A stretch of 64,000 bases of DNA from Verrucosispora sp. WMMD573 (GTDB lineage Bacteria; Actinomycetota; Actinomycetes; Mycobacteriales; Micromonosporaceae), in NCBI RefSeq assembly GCF_027497175.1, contig NZ_CP114901.1:5518001-5582000 (forward strand), in the 5' to 3' direction. The notes beneath the pieces were generated by a model, which saw only the letters and a program-made list of their open reading frames with translations, searched no databases and was not told the origin of the DNA. Positions 43,740-52,083 of this stretch are shown here, piece by piece. Positions within the stretch are counted from its first letter, which is position 1; each line of letters begins with the position of its first letter. The translations under genes and the position numbers were made by a program.

Positions 43740-44561
43740 TCAGGCCCGCAGTGCTGCGTCGCCCCAGACCGCCTTATCGTTGTCGTCAAAGCCGGAAGCG
43801 TCCGAGGGGCGAAAGAATGTCACCTGAAGGCGTAGCCGTTGCCCGCCGGCCACGGACACGTCGACCCCTTCGGACCGGCCAGCGGCGAGGGTAAACTCGC
43901 GAGGCGGCTTTTGATCCACGATCACTTCGAACTTGGCTACCCGGTTGGCGTTCCGGTTCTTGTCCGACAGCCCGATGGTAGCGGTGAACCTGGCGTACCC
44001 GCTTCTCAGGTCGTATTCGACGTAGACCTGTTTGGCTTCTGACCGCCCGTAGCCCTGCGCCATGGAGATGCTGTGCACGTAGGTCTCGCCGCCCACGTTG
44101 GCGGCGCCCTTGTCGAGGGTCGTCGTCCCGCGCAACATCTGCTCGTCGGCCAGATAGATCACCCTGGGTGGAAGGCTGTCCGAAGAGGATCCACCATCCC
44201 CGCTGGTAGCTTCGTCCAGCTCCTGCCTGAGGCCATCCCGGTCCTTGCGCAGCCCGTCGATTTCTAGGGCCAACGTGTCTCGCTCGGTCTTGAGCTTAGC
44301 TATCTGCTCCGAGAGACTGGACACCTCGCCGGAGAGCGACTCAACCTGACCCTCGGCCCGGTCTTTCTGCTGGCTGACCCGCACGCTTACCACGCCGAGC
44401 AGTGCGCTCACGAGCCCTAGAACTGCGGTGCAGACACCGAGGATGGCGATGATCTTTTTGGTTCGGAGTTCCGTGGCGTTTTCCGCCGCAGGTCGTGCGT
44501 CACTGGTGCGCCCATCGCCGCTTTGCTCTTCCGCGCGGCTGTCGCGGCTCTGCTGCAACAT
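43740..44561 (-). CDS. Membrane-anchored coiled-coil protein with NPCBM-like domain
   Basis: 273 residues. Polar N-terminus (1-35), one membrane helix KIIAILGVCTAVLGLVSALL (about 36-60), and a long coiled coil (about 65-118, VESLSGEVSSLSEQIAKLKT, RDTLALEIDGLRKDRDGLRQ). A C-terminal beta-domain contains VIYLADEQMLRGTTTLDKG and KQVYVEYDLRSGYARFTATI, resembling NPCBM/NEW2 carbohydrate-binding modules. The ATG at 44561 has GGAGG close upstream. Likely inner-membrane with the domain outside. Cargo gene of the island; role unknown. Confidence 0.75.
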   Translation of the reverse strand: MLQQSRDSRAEEQSGDGRTSDARPAAENATELRTKKIIAILGVCTAVLGLVSALLGVVSVRVSQQKDRAEGQVESLSGEVSSLSEQIAKLKTERDTLALEIDGLRKDRDGLRQELDEATSGDGGSSSDSLPPRVIYLADEQMLRGTTTLDKGAANVGGETYVHSISMAQGYGRSEAKQVYVEYDLRSGYARFTATIGLSDKNRNANRVAKFEVIVDQKPPREFTLAAGRSEGVDVSVAGGQRLRLQVTFFRPSDASGFDDNDKAVWGDAALRA

Positions 44562-45339
44562 CGAACCTCCGTTGGCGATTGCTGCATGTCGACGCGACAG
44601 GTTAGCGAGGACTTCACAAGGGAGCAATACACGTGCCGGAGTGGCGACTGATCAAGTCGGCTGTTCGAGCAGGTTTGATCGCAACCAATCAACTCTTCGA
44701 AGTTGAGCGGGATGCTCTGATCGATCCGACCCGGTGATGTGGACTCGCGACCCTTCGGTGATCATTTGAGGGTTGAGCTCAAATTGGTCACACATGAGAA
44801 CTCCTAACTTTCCTAGGTTGAGCGCTACGGATATGACGTGAGGATCGTTCTGTCTGGATGTGAGGAGGGGTGAGCAGCCGCCGTGGATCGTCTCGGACGA
44901 GGTTGTGGGTCGAGATCGCGCCGTTTGTCGGGGTACTCGTTGGAGTGCAGAGCTGCGTACAGCTGATCTTGCAGAGGTTCCTGCTCAAGATCGCGACCGC
45001 GGCGCACGCGGTGCCTACCCCGTCGCAGTCGCACGGCCCAGAAAGGCTCTACCGCGCCGCTTCCGCTCCTCGCCGCTGCGCGGCTGCGGTGCGGGTCGGC
45101 TTGGTCCCGATTTGCCGCAGCACGCTCCCGGCACCCAGGCGGATCAGGCGAGCCTGTCCACGAGGACGCGCTCCACGCCAACTGGACTGAGTGGGGCATG
45201 GTCAGTGATCGCGTCTGATGAACGTCGATGGCCCGAATGATCTTCTCGGATCCGGGTGGGTACGGCAATCTCTGCACATTCAGCCGTACGCGCCTGTGCA
45301 CGTACCTGTACGCCGACACCCGTTACTGCCACCCCGCTT
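44562..45339. other. Gene-free interval
   Basis: About 780 bases upstream of the NPCBM-like gene. Six-frame reading gives no family I recognise, no good start with a ribosome-binding site, and no strong repeats. The region around 44700-44850 is AT-richer than average and may carry the promoter. Confidence 0.4.
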
Positions 45340-45545
45340 ACCACGGCGGCGGCATCCCGGTCGTAAGCCGCTGGATGACCGCAGGTTGTGCGGGATCCTG
45401 TTCGTGCTCTACACCGCGATCCCGTGGGAGTACCTGCCCCAGGAGTTGGGTTTCGGGTCGGTTGACCTGCTGGCGCATGCTGCAGGGACTGGAACAACGC
45501 CGGGGTGGCCGTGTCCCTGCGGTCCGCCGACGCCACCCGACCCGG
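45340..45545 (+). pseudogene. Remnant of IS5-type transposase N-terminus
   Basis: RHPGRKPLDDRRLCGILFVL and YTAIPWEYLPQELGFGS read in one frame, then CWRMLQ and DWNNAGVA in neighbouring frames. This is the start of an IS5-group DDE transposase (usual pattern GRKPLDDR, GILFVL-TGIPW--LPQE, CWRRLRDW). Frameshifts and missing remainder show it is dead. Confidence 0.6.
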
Positions 45546-45687
45546 CAACAACACCCCCGGATCATCGAAACGACAGGGGCAGGAAGTCATACCGGGCCGG
45601 GCGACCGAGGGTCCCCGGCTGGGGACGATCAAAAGGGCCTCCGATCTTGCTAACGGTCGCCGGAACAAGGCGAATCAGCTCGTGTGT

Positions 45688-46719
45688 CTAGGCCAACGGG
45701 TGCGGCTCGCTGGTAAGGGCTGCCACGGCGGCGGCTATCTCTTGCAGGCTGGCGCGCACGTAGGTGGTCGTGGTGCCCGTGTCGCCGCCGCTGTCGTTGT
45801 GGCCGGCGAACGCGCGGGCGACGGCGTAGCTGAAGTTCCGCTCGACCCAGGTCAGCGTGGTGTGGCGTAGCCAGTGGGTGCTGATCTGCTGGGTCGCTAC
45901 CCAGGGTAGGTGTCTGCCGATGCGCTCCCACAGGTAGTCGTAACGGCGATACGTGATCGGCTTGCCGTTGCGGTAACGCAGCAGCGGCGTTGTCGGGGCG
46001 GCCGGCCGCTCCTCCACGTGCTGTTGCAGGTGCCGCATCAAGGTAGGCGACACCGGCTGCCAGCGCACCGTCTCCCCCTTCTCGTGCAGCATGATGAGGC
46101 ACTGATCCGGGTCAAGGTCCGCTGGTCGTAGAGCCAGCGCTCCGCCTCGACGACAGGCTGTCTCCGTGTGTAGCCGCAGCAGCAGGCAGTCCAGAGCCGG
46201 ATCGTCGCCGGTCGTGGCGGCGACCTGATTGATCTCGGCGAGCCGGGTGTCCGGCACCGCGCGGCGGGTGCTGGGCAGGCGCCGCGGTTTGGCAACCTTA
46301 CGGGCGGGATTGTCCGCCTCGGCGAGATGCCCGTCGGCGACGGCGTGGTTGTAGAGACACCGCAAAGCCGCGATCAGGTGCTCCGCCGCGCTGCGACCGC
46401 CGCGGGCGTTGCGGCGCGTAACGACGTGCGCCTTGACGTGCTCGGCAAGGCGCTTGATCTCCGTCGGATCAGGCTCGTCCAACCGCCGGTCGCCCCACTC
46501 CTTGAGAACCCGGTTCCAGTAGGAGGCGTAGACCCGGCGGGTACCGGCGCTGACCGCCTCAGACACCACGGGGATGTACTCGGCGAACGTCGGTGCCGGC
46601 GGACCCGCAGGGGCGGTCTGTTGGAGGTCGCCCGGTGAGATACCGAGCCGGGACAGCAGCAGCATCGCCGCGTCAAGGTCAGCCTGGCTCGGCCGACTCG
46701 AAGATGGCTGCATGGTCAT
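45688..46719 (-). CDS. Tyrosine recombinase/integrase
   Basis: 343 residues. The N-terminal SAM-like core-binding domain (about 45-130, YIPVVSEAVSAGTRRVYASY) precedes the catalytic domain. Expected active-site residues are present: R190 or R191 (TETACRRGGALAL), a lysine near 214, H282 and R285 (STHWLRHT), H307 (FAGHND) and Y320 (TTTTYVRAS). Its start overlaps the AbrB-like gene by 4 bases (ATGA), so the two form an operon. The ending in SEPHPLA is shared with the fragment at 43346. It probably excises or integrates the island; no tRNA attachment site was identified. Confidence 0.92.
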   Translation of the reverse strand: MTMQPSSSRPSQADLDAAMLLLSRLGISPGDLQQTAPAGPPAPTFAEYIPVVSEAVSAGTRRVYASYWNRVLKEWGDRRLDEPDPTEIKRLAEHVKAHVVTRRNARGGRSAAEHLIAALRCLYNHAVADGHLAEADNPARKVAKPRRLPSTRRAVPDTRLAEINQVAATTGDDPALDCLLLRLHTETACRRGGALALRPADLDPDQCLIMLHEKGETVRWQPVSPTLMRHLQQHVEERPAAPTTPLLRYRNGKPITYRRYDYLWERIGRHLPWVATQQISTHWLRHTTLTWVERNFSYAVARAFAGHNDSGGDTGTTTTYVRASLQEIAAAVAALTSEPHPLA

Positions 46720-47186
46720 GCCGCCCCACCGTCCAACACAGCCGCATGAGATGCGGTGATCATTGCGTGCACGGCGGCCGGCGGATGGACCACAAGCCGC
46801 CCGACGGCCGGGTCAGCGACCAGCAGGACCCGACTGCCGGCGGTGAGCCCACACCAGTGCCGGACCGTCGCCGGCAACCGAACCTGACCAGGCCGAGTCA
46901 CCCGGAACGCAGCGTGCGGATCGGCGGTCACGAGCACCAGGCCACCACGCACCCGGACATCCACCCGGGTACCCGGTAGCCAGCCCAGCGCAGGGATAAC
47001 CACCGCTTCGGTCAGCCGACCATCACGATCGATCGCCGCCATCCCATACAGCACCGTCGGCCGCGCCTCGGGAGCAAGCTGCGCAACCGGCAAGGCACGC
47101 CGACCGTTGATCGGCTCACCCCTCGGCCCAGCGGGAACCGAGGGCGGTACAACCGCTGCCACGACCCGGGTAGTCACCACGACCAC
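46716..47186 (-). CDS. AbrB/MazE-like DNA-binding protein
   Basis: 156 residues with two copies of the swapped-hairpin AbrB pattern: RLTEAVVIPALGWLPGTRVD followed by VRGGLVLVTADP, and VTRPGQVRLPATVRHWCGLT followed by GSRVLLVADPAVGRLVVHP. Transition-state-regulator-like DNA binding is expected. The gene is translationally coupled to the integrase and sits behind a 28-base perfect dyad at 47228, so it likely autoregulates the pair and controls mobility. The GTG/ATG start region at 47186 is followed by a proline-rich leader of about 40 residues. Confidence 0.8.
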   Translation of the reverse strand: MVVVTTRVVAAVVPPSVPAGPRGEPINGRRALPVAQLAPEARPTVLYGMAAIDRDGRLTEAVVIPALGWLPGTRVDVRVRGGLVLVTADPHAAFRVTRPGQVRLPATVRHWCGLTAGSRVLLVADPAVGRLVVHPPAAVHAMITASHAAVLDGGAA

Positions 47187-47227
47187 CCCCGAGACGAGGC
47201 GGGGAAGACAACGCTGGGAACTGGAGT

Positions 47228-47255
47228 CCGGTGGTCAAACGGGTTTGACCACCGG
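47228..47255. promoter_or_regulatory. 28-base perfect dyad upstream of AbrB-integrase operon
   Basis: Arms CCGGTGGTCAAAC and GTTTGACCACCGG surround GG, 42 bases upstream of the start codon. Candidate operator for the AbrB-like protein or recombination-related site. The rest of 47187-47666 shows no gene. Confidence 0.65.
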
Positions 47256-47666
47256 TACGTCACATCACGCAGATATGCGGGGAAACTGTGTCCGAGGGGT
47301 GATCGATACCGCCGCCCCACCGCCACAGCGCATGGACAATGACGTAATTACCGAATTTGGACGGTAGCTACTGGTGATGCGGATCTTGCCGACCACCTCG
47401 CCTGGCCCCCTGGCTGGTGCGCCGAAACGGAACCCTCGTGCCGAGACGACAATCGAACCGTCAACCTACGCTTACCGACCGTCACGCTCATCAACTTGTC
47501 ATCGATCATCAGGATCCGTCGCTGACTTGCACAGACGCGAAAGTCGGCTTATCAACGCCTGTCGCCCACAGTGGACCCTCGGCAGGGGTTTTCGGGGGTA
47601 GACGGGGGCACCGTTGACCATTGCAACGATCGCCGCCACCCACTAATCAGGCAGGCAGGCACCCAG

Positions 47667-48425
47667 TCATGCGTCACGGTGCGATGCGGTGAGTGCGCTC
47701 AGCCACAACCGGGCGGCGCGGATCCCGGCCCACAACTGCTCGGCGTCGGCGTCGGTTCGCCGGGCGACCTTCATGGCCTGGTTCAGACGGCCGTTGACCA
47801 CGTCGAACGGCAACCCGGACAGTCGCCTGATCGACGCGACGAGACTCAGGAGTTCGGCGCGCATCTCACTGCGGCGGTGCCCGGCCCAGGGCAGGTCGTC
47901 GAGAAGCATATGCCCGGCCATCTCCGCGTCGCCGCACGGGCCGCAGAGATCCAGCGAGTCGGTGACCGGCATCGAGGTGCACGATAGGCAGAGGAAGTTG
48001 TCACAGTGCGCACACGTGAACGAGGCGGAGTCTGCCAGGTCTGCACCCTGACCGGGATGCGTCCGGACGAGGAGACGCTCGACGGAGATGCACTCGCCGC
48101 GGCACCGCTTAAGGTTCTCCCGATGCTCCTCGGCGCGGCGGTGGGCTTGTTCGGCGGCGAATGCCCCGGCGGCGCAGTCCGCGCAGACAGTGAACTCGTC
48201 GATGACCGGGTGGCGCTGGCAGTCCATGCAGACCGGGTGATCACCCCACGCGCACCAGGACATCGATCCGGCTGCGTTGTGCCAGGCCAGGTACTGCGAC
48301 TGGCACCCTTCCCAGCACAGCTGCAGGCTGTCGTCGCGCCGGTTCGTCGACGCCTTGCTATACGACACCCCTGCCTCGATCGCGTTCACGCGACGGTCAG
48401 CCTTACGGGCTCGGTTGCGGGCCAC
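47667..48425 (-). CDS. Cysteine-rich putative zinc-binding protein
   Basis: 252 residues. Two cysteine clusters: CMDCQRHPVIDEFTVCADC (with nearby CWEGC and WCAWGDHP) around residues 50-85, and FTCAHCDNFLCLSC followed by DLCGPCGDAEM around 140-165. Their spacing suggests paired zinc-ribbon or B-box-like modules. The C-terminal 90 residues are helical (RAELLSLVASIRRLSGLPFD). The GTG at 48425 is chosen because GGAGGAG lies five bases before it. Divergently placed beyond the AbrB-integrase operon and just left of an IS3 element. I do not recognise a named family; a DNA- or protein-binding role is inference. Confidence 0.65.
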   Translation of the reverse strand: MARNRARKADRRVNAIEAGVSYSKASTNRRDDSLQLCWEGCQSQYLAWHNAAGSMSWCAWGDHPVCMDCQRHPVIDEFTVCADCAAGAFAAEQAHRRAEEHRENLKRCRGECISVERLLVRTHPGQGADLADSASFTCAHCDNFLCLSCTSMPVTDSLDLCGPCGDAEMAGHMLLDDLPWAGHRRSEMRAELLSLVASIRRLSGLPFDVVNGRLNQAMKVARRTDADAEQLWAGIRAARLWLSALTASHRDA

Positions 48426-48642
48426 GACATCTCCTCCGTGAAGGTTCCCGCGCACCTCCACCCGAAGTTCGACATCGCAGTTTGCGAGTATGGCGGATTG
48501 GCGGCGAGTCGTAGACCCTTTGACCTCGCCTCACGGCAGATGCCCCGGCGCGGGCCGGAGCATCCCGGGGCCTTGCCCCCTGATCTTGGACACTTGAACC
48601 TGGGATCGTGATGGTCCTGGGAGTCAGGAGTCCTGAAAGATC

Positions 48643-48957
48643 ATGGTGAATAAGCACTATCCGCCCGAGTTCAAGGCCGAGGCGGTCGCGTTGTATCGGT
48701 CCAGGCCGGGCGCGACTATCGCCTCGATCGCTGATGACCTGGGTGTGAACCGGGAGACCCTGCGCAGCTGGGTGCGGCTCGACGACGAGCGTCGTGGCGG
48801 CGGTGCGCGTACGCCACGGCCGGCCGTGGCCGGCGGCGAGGCCGCCTCGGTCGAGCAAGAGAACGCCGAGTTGCGGCGCCGGGTCCGCGAGTTGGAGGAG
48901 GAGCGGGACATTCTGCGGAAGGCGGCCCGGTATTTCGCCGGGGAGACGCGCTGGTGA
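48643..48957 (+). CDS. IS3 orfA
   Basis: 104 residues. MVNKHYPPEFKAEAVALYRS, the helix-turn-helix ATIASIADDLGVNRETLRSW, and a C-terminal coiled coil EQENAELRRRVRELEEERDI ending KAARYFAGETRW, the standard OrfA arrangement for DNA binding and oligomerisation. Its stop overlaps the orfB start by 4 bases (GTGA), allowing reinitiation; programmed -1 shifting is the family alternative. Confidence 0.93.
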   Translation: MVNKHYPPEFKAEAVALYRSRPGATIASIADDLGVNRETLRSWVRLDDERRGGGARTPRPAVAGGEAASVEQENAELRRRVRELEEERDILRKAARYFAGETRW

Positions 48958-49853
48958 ACCGCTTCCAGTTCGTCGCCGACCACCAGGCACGCTACGGCGT
49001 GAAGCGGTTGTGTCAGATCCTGAACATCGCCCGGTCCAGCTTCTACTACTGGAAGGCCACCGCCGGGTCGCGAACTGCTCGTGACGCTGCGGACGCGGCT
49101 CTGGCCGCCCGGATCCGCCTTGTGCACGCCCGTCATGACGGCACCTACGGCGCGCCACGGGTCACCGCCGAGCTCCACGACCGGGGCGAGCGGGTCAACC
49201 ACAAGAAAGTGGCCCGGGTGATGCGCCGCTACCGGATCCAGGGCCTGCGGCTGCGCCGGCGGGTGCAGACCACCATCGCCGACCCCGCCGCGCAGAAGGC
49301 ACCGGACCTGATCGGCCGGGACTTCACCGCCGAGGCGGTGAACCAGCGCTACGTCGGCGACATCACCTACCTACCGGTCGGTGAACGCGGATTCCTTTAT
49401 CTGGCAACGGTTATCGACCTGCACTCACGACGCTTGGCGGGCTGGGCGATCGCCGATCACATGCGCACTGATCTGGTCATCGACGCCCTGCACGCCACGC
49501 AACGGACCCGCGGCAGCCTCCACGGGGCGATCATGCACACCGACCACGGAGCTCAATACACGTCCAATGCCTTCGCTGCCGCCTGCACCACCGCCGGCGT
49601 TCGGCAGTCGATGAGCAAGATCGGCAGCTCCGCCGACAACGCCCTCGCCGAAGCCTTCAACGCGACCTTCAAACGCGAGACCCTGCAAGGCCGCCGAGCG
49701 TTCACCGACGAACGCGAAGCACGCCTGGCCTCGTTCCGATGGCTGCACCGCTACAACACCGTCCGCCGCCACTCGGGGCTCGGACAACAATCCCCGATCA
49801 CCTACGAGAACCGCATCCGAACGACGCCCGCTATGCTGGCCCCCGCCGCATAA
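48954..49853 (+). CDS. IS3 orfB DDE transposase
   Basis: 299 residues. The HTH_21 region RIRLVHARHDGTYGAPRVTA is followed by the rve catalytic core: YVGDITYLPVGERGFLYLAT (first D), IMHTDHGAQYTSNAFAAACT (second D), SSADNALAEAFNATFKRETL (catalytic E) and the end SFRWLHRYNTVRRHSGLGQQ. All catalytic positions and the frame are intact, so it is likely active. Begins with GTG overlapping orfA. Confidence 0.95.
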   Translation: MNRFQFVADHQARYGVKRLCQILNIARSSFYYWKATAGSRTARDAADAALAARIRLVHARHDGTYGAPRVTAELHDRGERVNHKKVARVMRRYRIQGLRLRRRVQTTIADPAAQKAPDLIGRDFTAEAVNQRYVGDITYLPVGERGFLYLATVIDLHSRRLAGWAIADHMRTDLVIDALHATQRTRGSLHGAIMHTDHGAQYTSNAFAAACTTAGVRQSMSKIGSSADNALAEAFNATFKRETLQGRRAFTDEREARLASFRWLHRYNTVRRHSGLGQQSPITYENRIRTTPAMLAPAA

Positions 49854-50114
49854 CCCCGTGTCCAAGATCCGGGGGTAAGCCCCCCGGGCACAACCACCAA
49901 GGGGTGCACGGACGAGACAGGCTGGCACGGAGCAGCCAGAGGAAATTTAGCAGACGGTTCCACATCGACAAGCCCGGTCCCACGCACGTATCGGTCACCG
50001 CCCACGGCTGGGTCGATTGGTAGCCCTGCACCACCGCGCGAGGTCGATTGGGCCAATGTCGACTTCGCCGCCTACCCGATCAGAAGCGGCGTTCTGGTCA
50101 CTAACCTGGGCAGC

Positions 50115-51221
50115 ATGGCAGAACCCTCGGAGTACGAGCTCGCGGCATGGCGGGACATCCAGCAGTTCAAGGGCCGACCGCTGTCGGCCGCGTTACGCAA
50201 CGCCGGCGAGGGCGTCTCCAACGGGGCCGCGGCACTCGGTCGCCGTGCGGCGACCTATCTGGAAAACCATCCGGGAGCCCAATCAGCCGTGTCGCGGGGG
50301 CGCGGCATCGTCGCCAAGGGTGCGAGAACCCTTGGCACCGGGGCTCGCAAGGCTGCCAGCGTCCTTCCCACCAGCGCGGCGGACTGGAGGGGCACCGCTC
50401 TGGGCTCGACGCAACGCACGGTGGCGAAGATTTCGCGAGCGGGGCTCTCCCCCAAGCAGGTGGTGAAACGCCACCAAAAGCGCGGGCACGACGTCACCAA
50501 GCTTTCCGACCTGCGGCGCCTCGACCTCGAGCAGATCCACGCGGTCCGCGGACGCGCACTGAGCTGGTACTACCCGGCTACCGCCGCAGGATCAGGAATG
50601 GTTGCGGGGCTGGTGATCTCGGGAGGCGAGCTGGTGACCGCAGTCTCCGGCGGTGCCGCGGCGGCGCCGTCGGGAGGTGCTATCTTCGGCGCTTTCGCCG
50701 GCGATGCCGCTGTTGTTCTCGGCCTGGCATCACGTGCTGTAGGCCATGTGTCACTGCTGTACGGCTACGACCCCGAGGAGCCCGTCGAAAAACTCTTCGT
50801 GCTGTCCGTCGTCAACGCCGGAACGGCCATGTCAACCAGCGCGAAGAGCGCCGCCCTGGCCGACATCTCGCGTCTCACCCAGGCGCTTGTCCGGGGCAAG
50901 ACATGGAAGGTTTTGAACGAGTCGGTTGTCTCCCGGGTCGCCGTGAAGTTTTCAGAGGCATTCGGCCGCAGCCTCACAAAGAAGGGCCTTGGCAAGGTCG
51001 TACCGGTCGCCGGGATCCTGGTCGGCGGCACCCTCAACTGGACCGCCTTGGAGGGAATCGTCGACGCCGCCGACATGGCGTACCGGCGGCGGTTCCTCCT
51101 GGATAAGTACCCGCAGCTGCGTGATGAGGAGCCGCTGGAGTCGTTCGTCGAGGACGACGCTGACGACAAGTTCAGTGTGCTCGACGAACTCGCCGAGGAG
51201 GGCGGCCCCGACCTACGCTGA
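50115..51221 (+). CDS. EcsC family protein
   Basis: 368 residues. An N-terminal region rich in Ala/Gly/Arg helices (about 1-130) precedes the EcsC core: WYYPATAAGSGMVAGLVISG, APSGGAIFGAFAGDAAVVLG, SLLYGYDPEEPVEKLFVLSV, and the late VVPVAGILVGGTLNWTALEG followed by an acidic tail EEPLESFVEDDADDKFSVLD. Hydrophobic stretches suggest membrane association. EcsC is named from the Bacillus Ecs locus but its biochemical role is unclear. No strong ribosome-binding site precedes the ATG. Sits on the island immediately before the nuclease/ATPase pair, convergent with the nuclease gene. Confidence 0.8.
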   Translation: MAEPSEYELAAWRDIQQFKGRPLSAALRNAGEGVSNGAAALGRRAATYLENHPGAQSAVSRGRGIVAKGARTLGTGARKAASVLPTSAADWRGTALGSTQRTVAKISRAGLSPKQVVKRHQKRGHDVTKLSDLRRLDLEQIHAVRGRALSWYYPATAAGSGMVAGLVISGGELVTAVSGGAAAAPSGGAIFGAFAGDAAVVLGLASRAVGHVSLLYGYDPEEPVEKLFVLSVVNAGTAMSTSAKSAALADISRLTQALVRGKTWKVLNESVVSRVAVKFSEAFGRSLTKKGLGKVVPVAGILVGGTLNWTALEGIVDAADMAYRRRFLLDKYPQLRDEEPLESFVEDDADDKFSVLDELAEEGGPDLR

Positions 51222-51330
51222 GCCTCACCGCATGCCGCCGACACGTCGGGCGGACTGGCGAGTCCGGGCGGCTGTCATCCTCGACGGTGCCACTCCACCG
51301 CGAGCAACAACTCTCTCGGCGGCAACGGAT

Positions 51331-51855
51331 CTATACGCCTTCTAGTTGTTCCAGCCGACGAAGTACCGCACGTGGCAGTTCTGGCGCTTCCAAGCGGTAG
51401 GGCTTCCAGCGATCGTTGGAACCGTCCTTCATCGACGCGCTGAAGCGGTACCGCCCTCGGCTATTGGGTTCGCCAAGGGTGTCGGCATAGTCCTTGCTGG
51501 GTACGAGCCATGCCTTCATCACGATGCCGTGGACCACGTCGATCGCGACGAACAGCATGTCAAGATCGTCTCGGGGCGCGAAGGTTTGGGATCGAACGAA
51601 GGCGACGAACCCTTCGGACTGGATCCTCTTGCTGTCGGACATCCGAGCCTTCACCTGCACGGCCAGCGTTGCCGTGGACCCCCGCCGATGAAAGACAAGG
51701 TCAACACCTTCATCGTCAACCAGCGACGTAGACACATTGAGAGCCCCTCGCGTCGCGAGGATGCAGAAAGCAGCGACCAGGTGCTCAGCAGCCTTCCCCA
51801 TACGGCCGGCGTCCGCTGACTTGAGTGTGTAGTCGTCGTCCCCCTCTTCGTCCAC
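51331..51855 (-). CDS. Small PD-(D/E)XK-like nuclease (DUF4365-like)
   Basis: 174 residues. The nuclease core is compact: E24 in RMGKAAEHLVAAFCILATRG, D52 in DDEGVDLVFHRRG, and Q67-V-K69 in ATLAVQVKARMSDS, i.e. the E...D...QxK order of restriction-endonuclease-like folds. The remaining strands (MLFVAIDVVHGIVMKAWLVP) are like DUF4365-type proteins, often found in defence islands. It is transcribed divergently from the giant GHKL-ATPase/DUF3883 gene across 228 bases. Activity is inferred from the motif only; it could be a structural partner. Confidence 0.7.
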   Translation of the reverse strand: MDEEGDDDYTLKSADAGRMGKAAEHLVAAFCILATRGALNVSTSLVDDEGVDLVFHRRGSTATLAVQVKARMSDSKRIQSEGFVAFVRSQTFAPRDDLDMLFVAIDVVHGIVMKAWLVPSKDYADTLGEPNSRGRYRFSASMKDGSNDRWKPYRLEAPELPRAVLRRLEQLEGV

Positions 51856-52083
51856 ACGCCTAACATAGTGCCGTCAGCCCGACGCTCTCTCATGCCGCAT
51901 CCTCGAGTTCACCGGGATACTGTGTCGGCGGCGGCGTTATTTGCTGCCGGTACGGGTCCGTGGTCGCTGGCTATCGGCGTTTGGGGATCCGGACGTCGCA
52001 TGCACCAGCTCGCACTGCTACCGCCTGACTGTCGTAGGTATGCGGCATCCTTCATGCGAAGCTCCGGGGGGAGAGGTACCGGG

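Larger units (their letters stand above)
48564..49890 (+). mobile_element. IS3-family insertion sequence, second type
   Basis: Intact orfA and orfB flanked by imperfect terminal inverted repeats. The clearest part is GATCTTGGACAC (48582-48593) opposite GTGTCCAAGATC (49858-49869), extended outward by CCCC and CCCGGGG blocks, so the outer limits given are approximate. Unrelated in ends and sequence to the pair at 42031 and 56507. All reading frames are intact, so it may be the most recent arrival in the island. Confidence 0.82.

Noticed and set aside
45688..47660. tRNA gene or attachment site next to the integrase
   Set aside because: No cloverleaf or GTTC-type T-arm sequence could be found by eye on either strand. 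A tRNA scan would be decisive.
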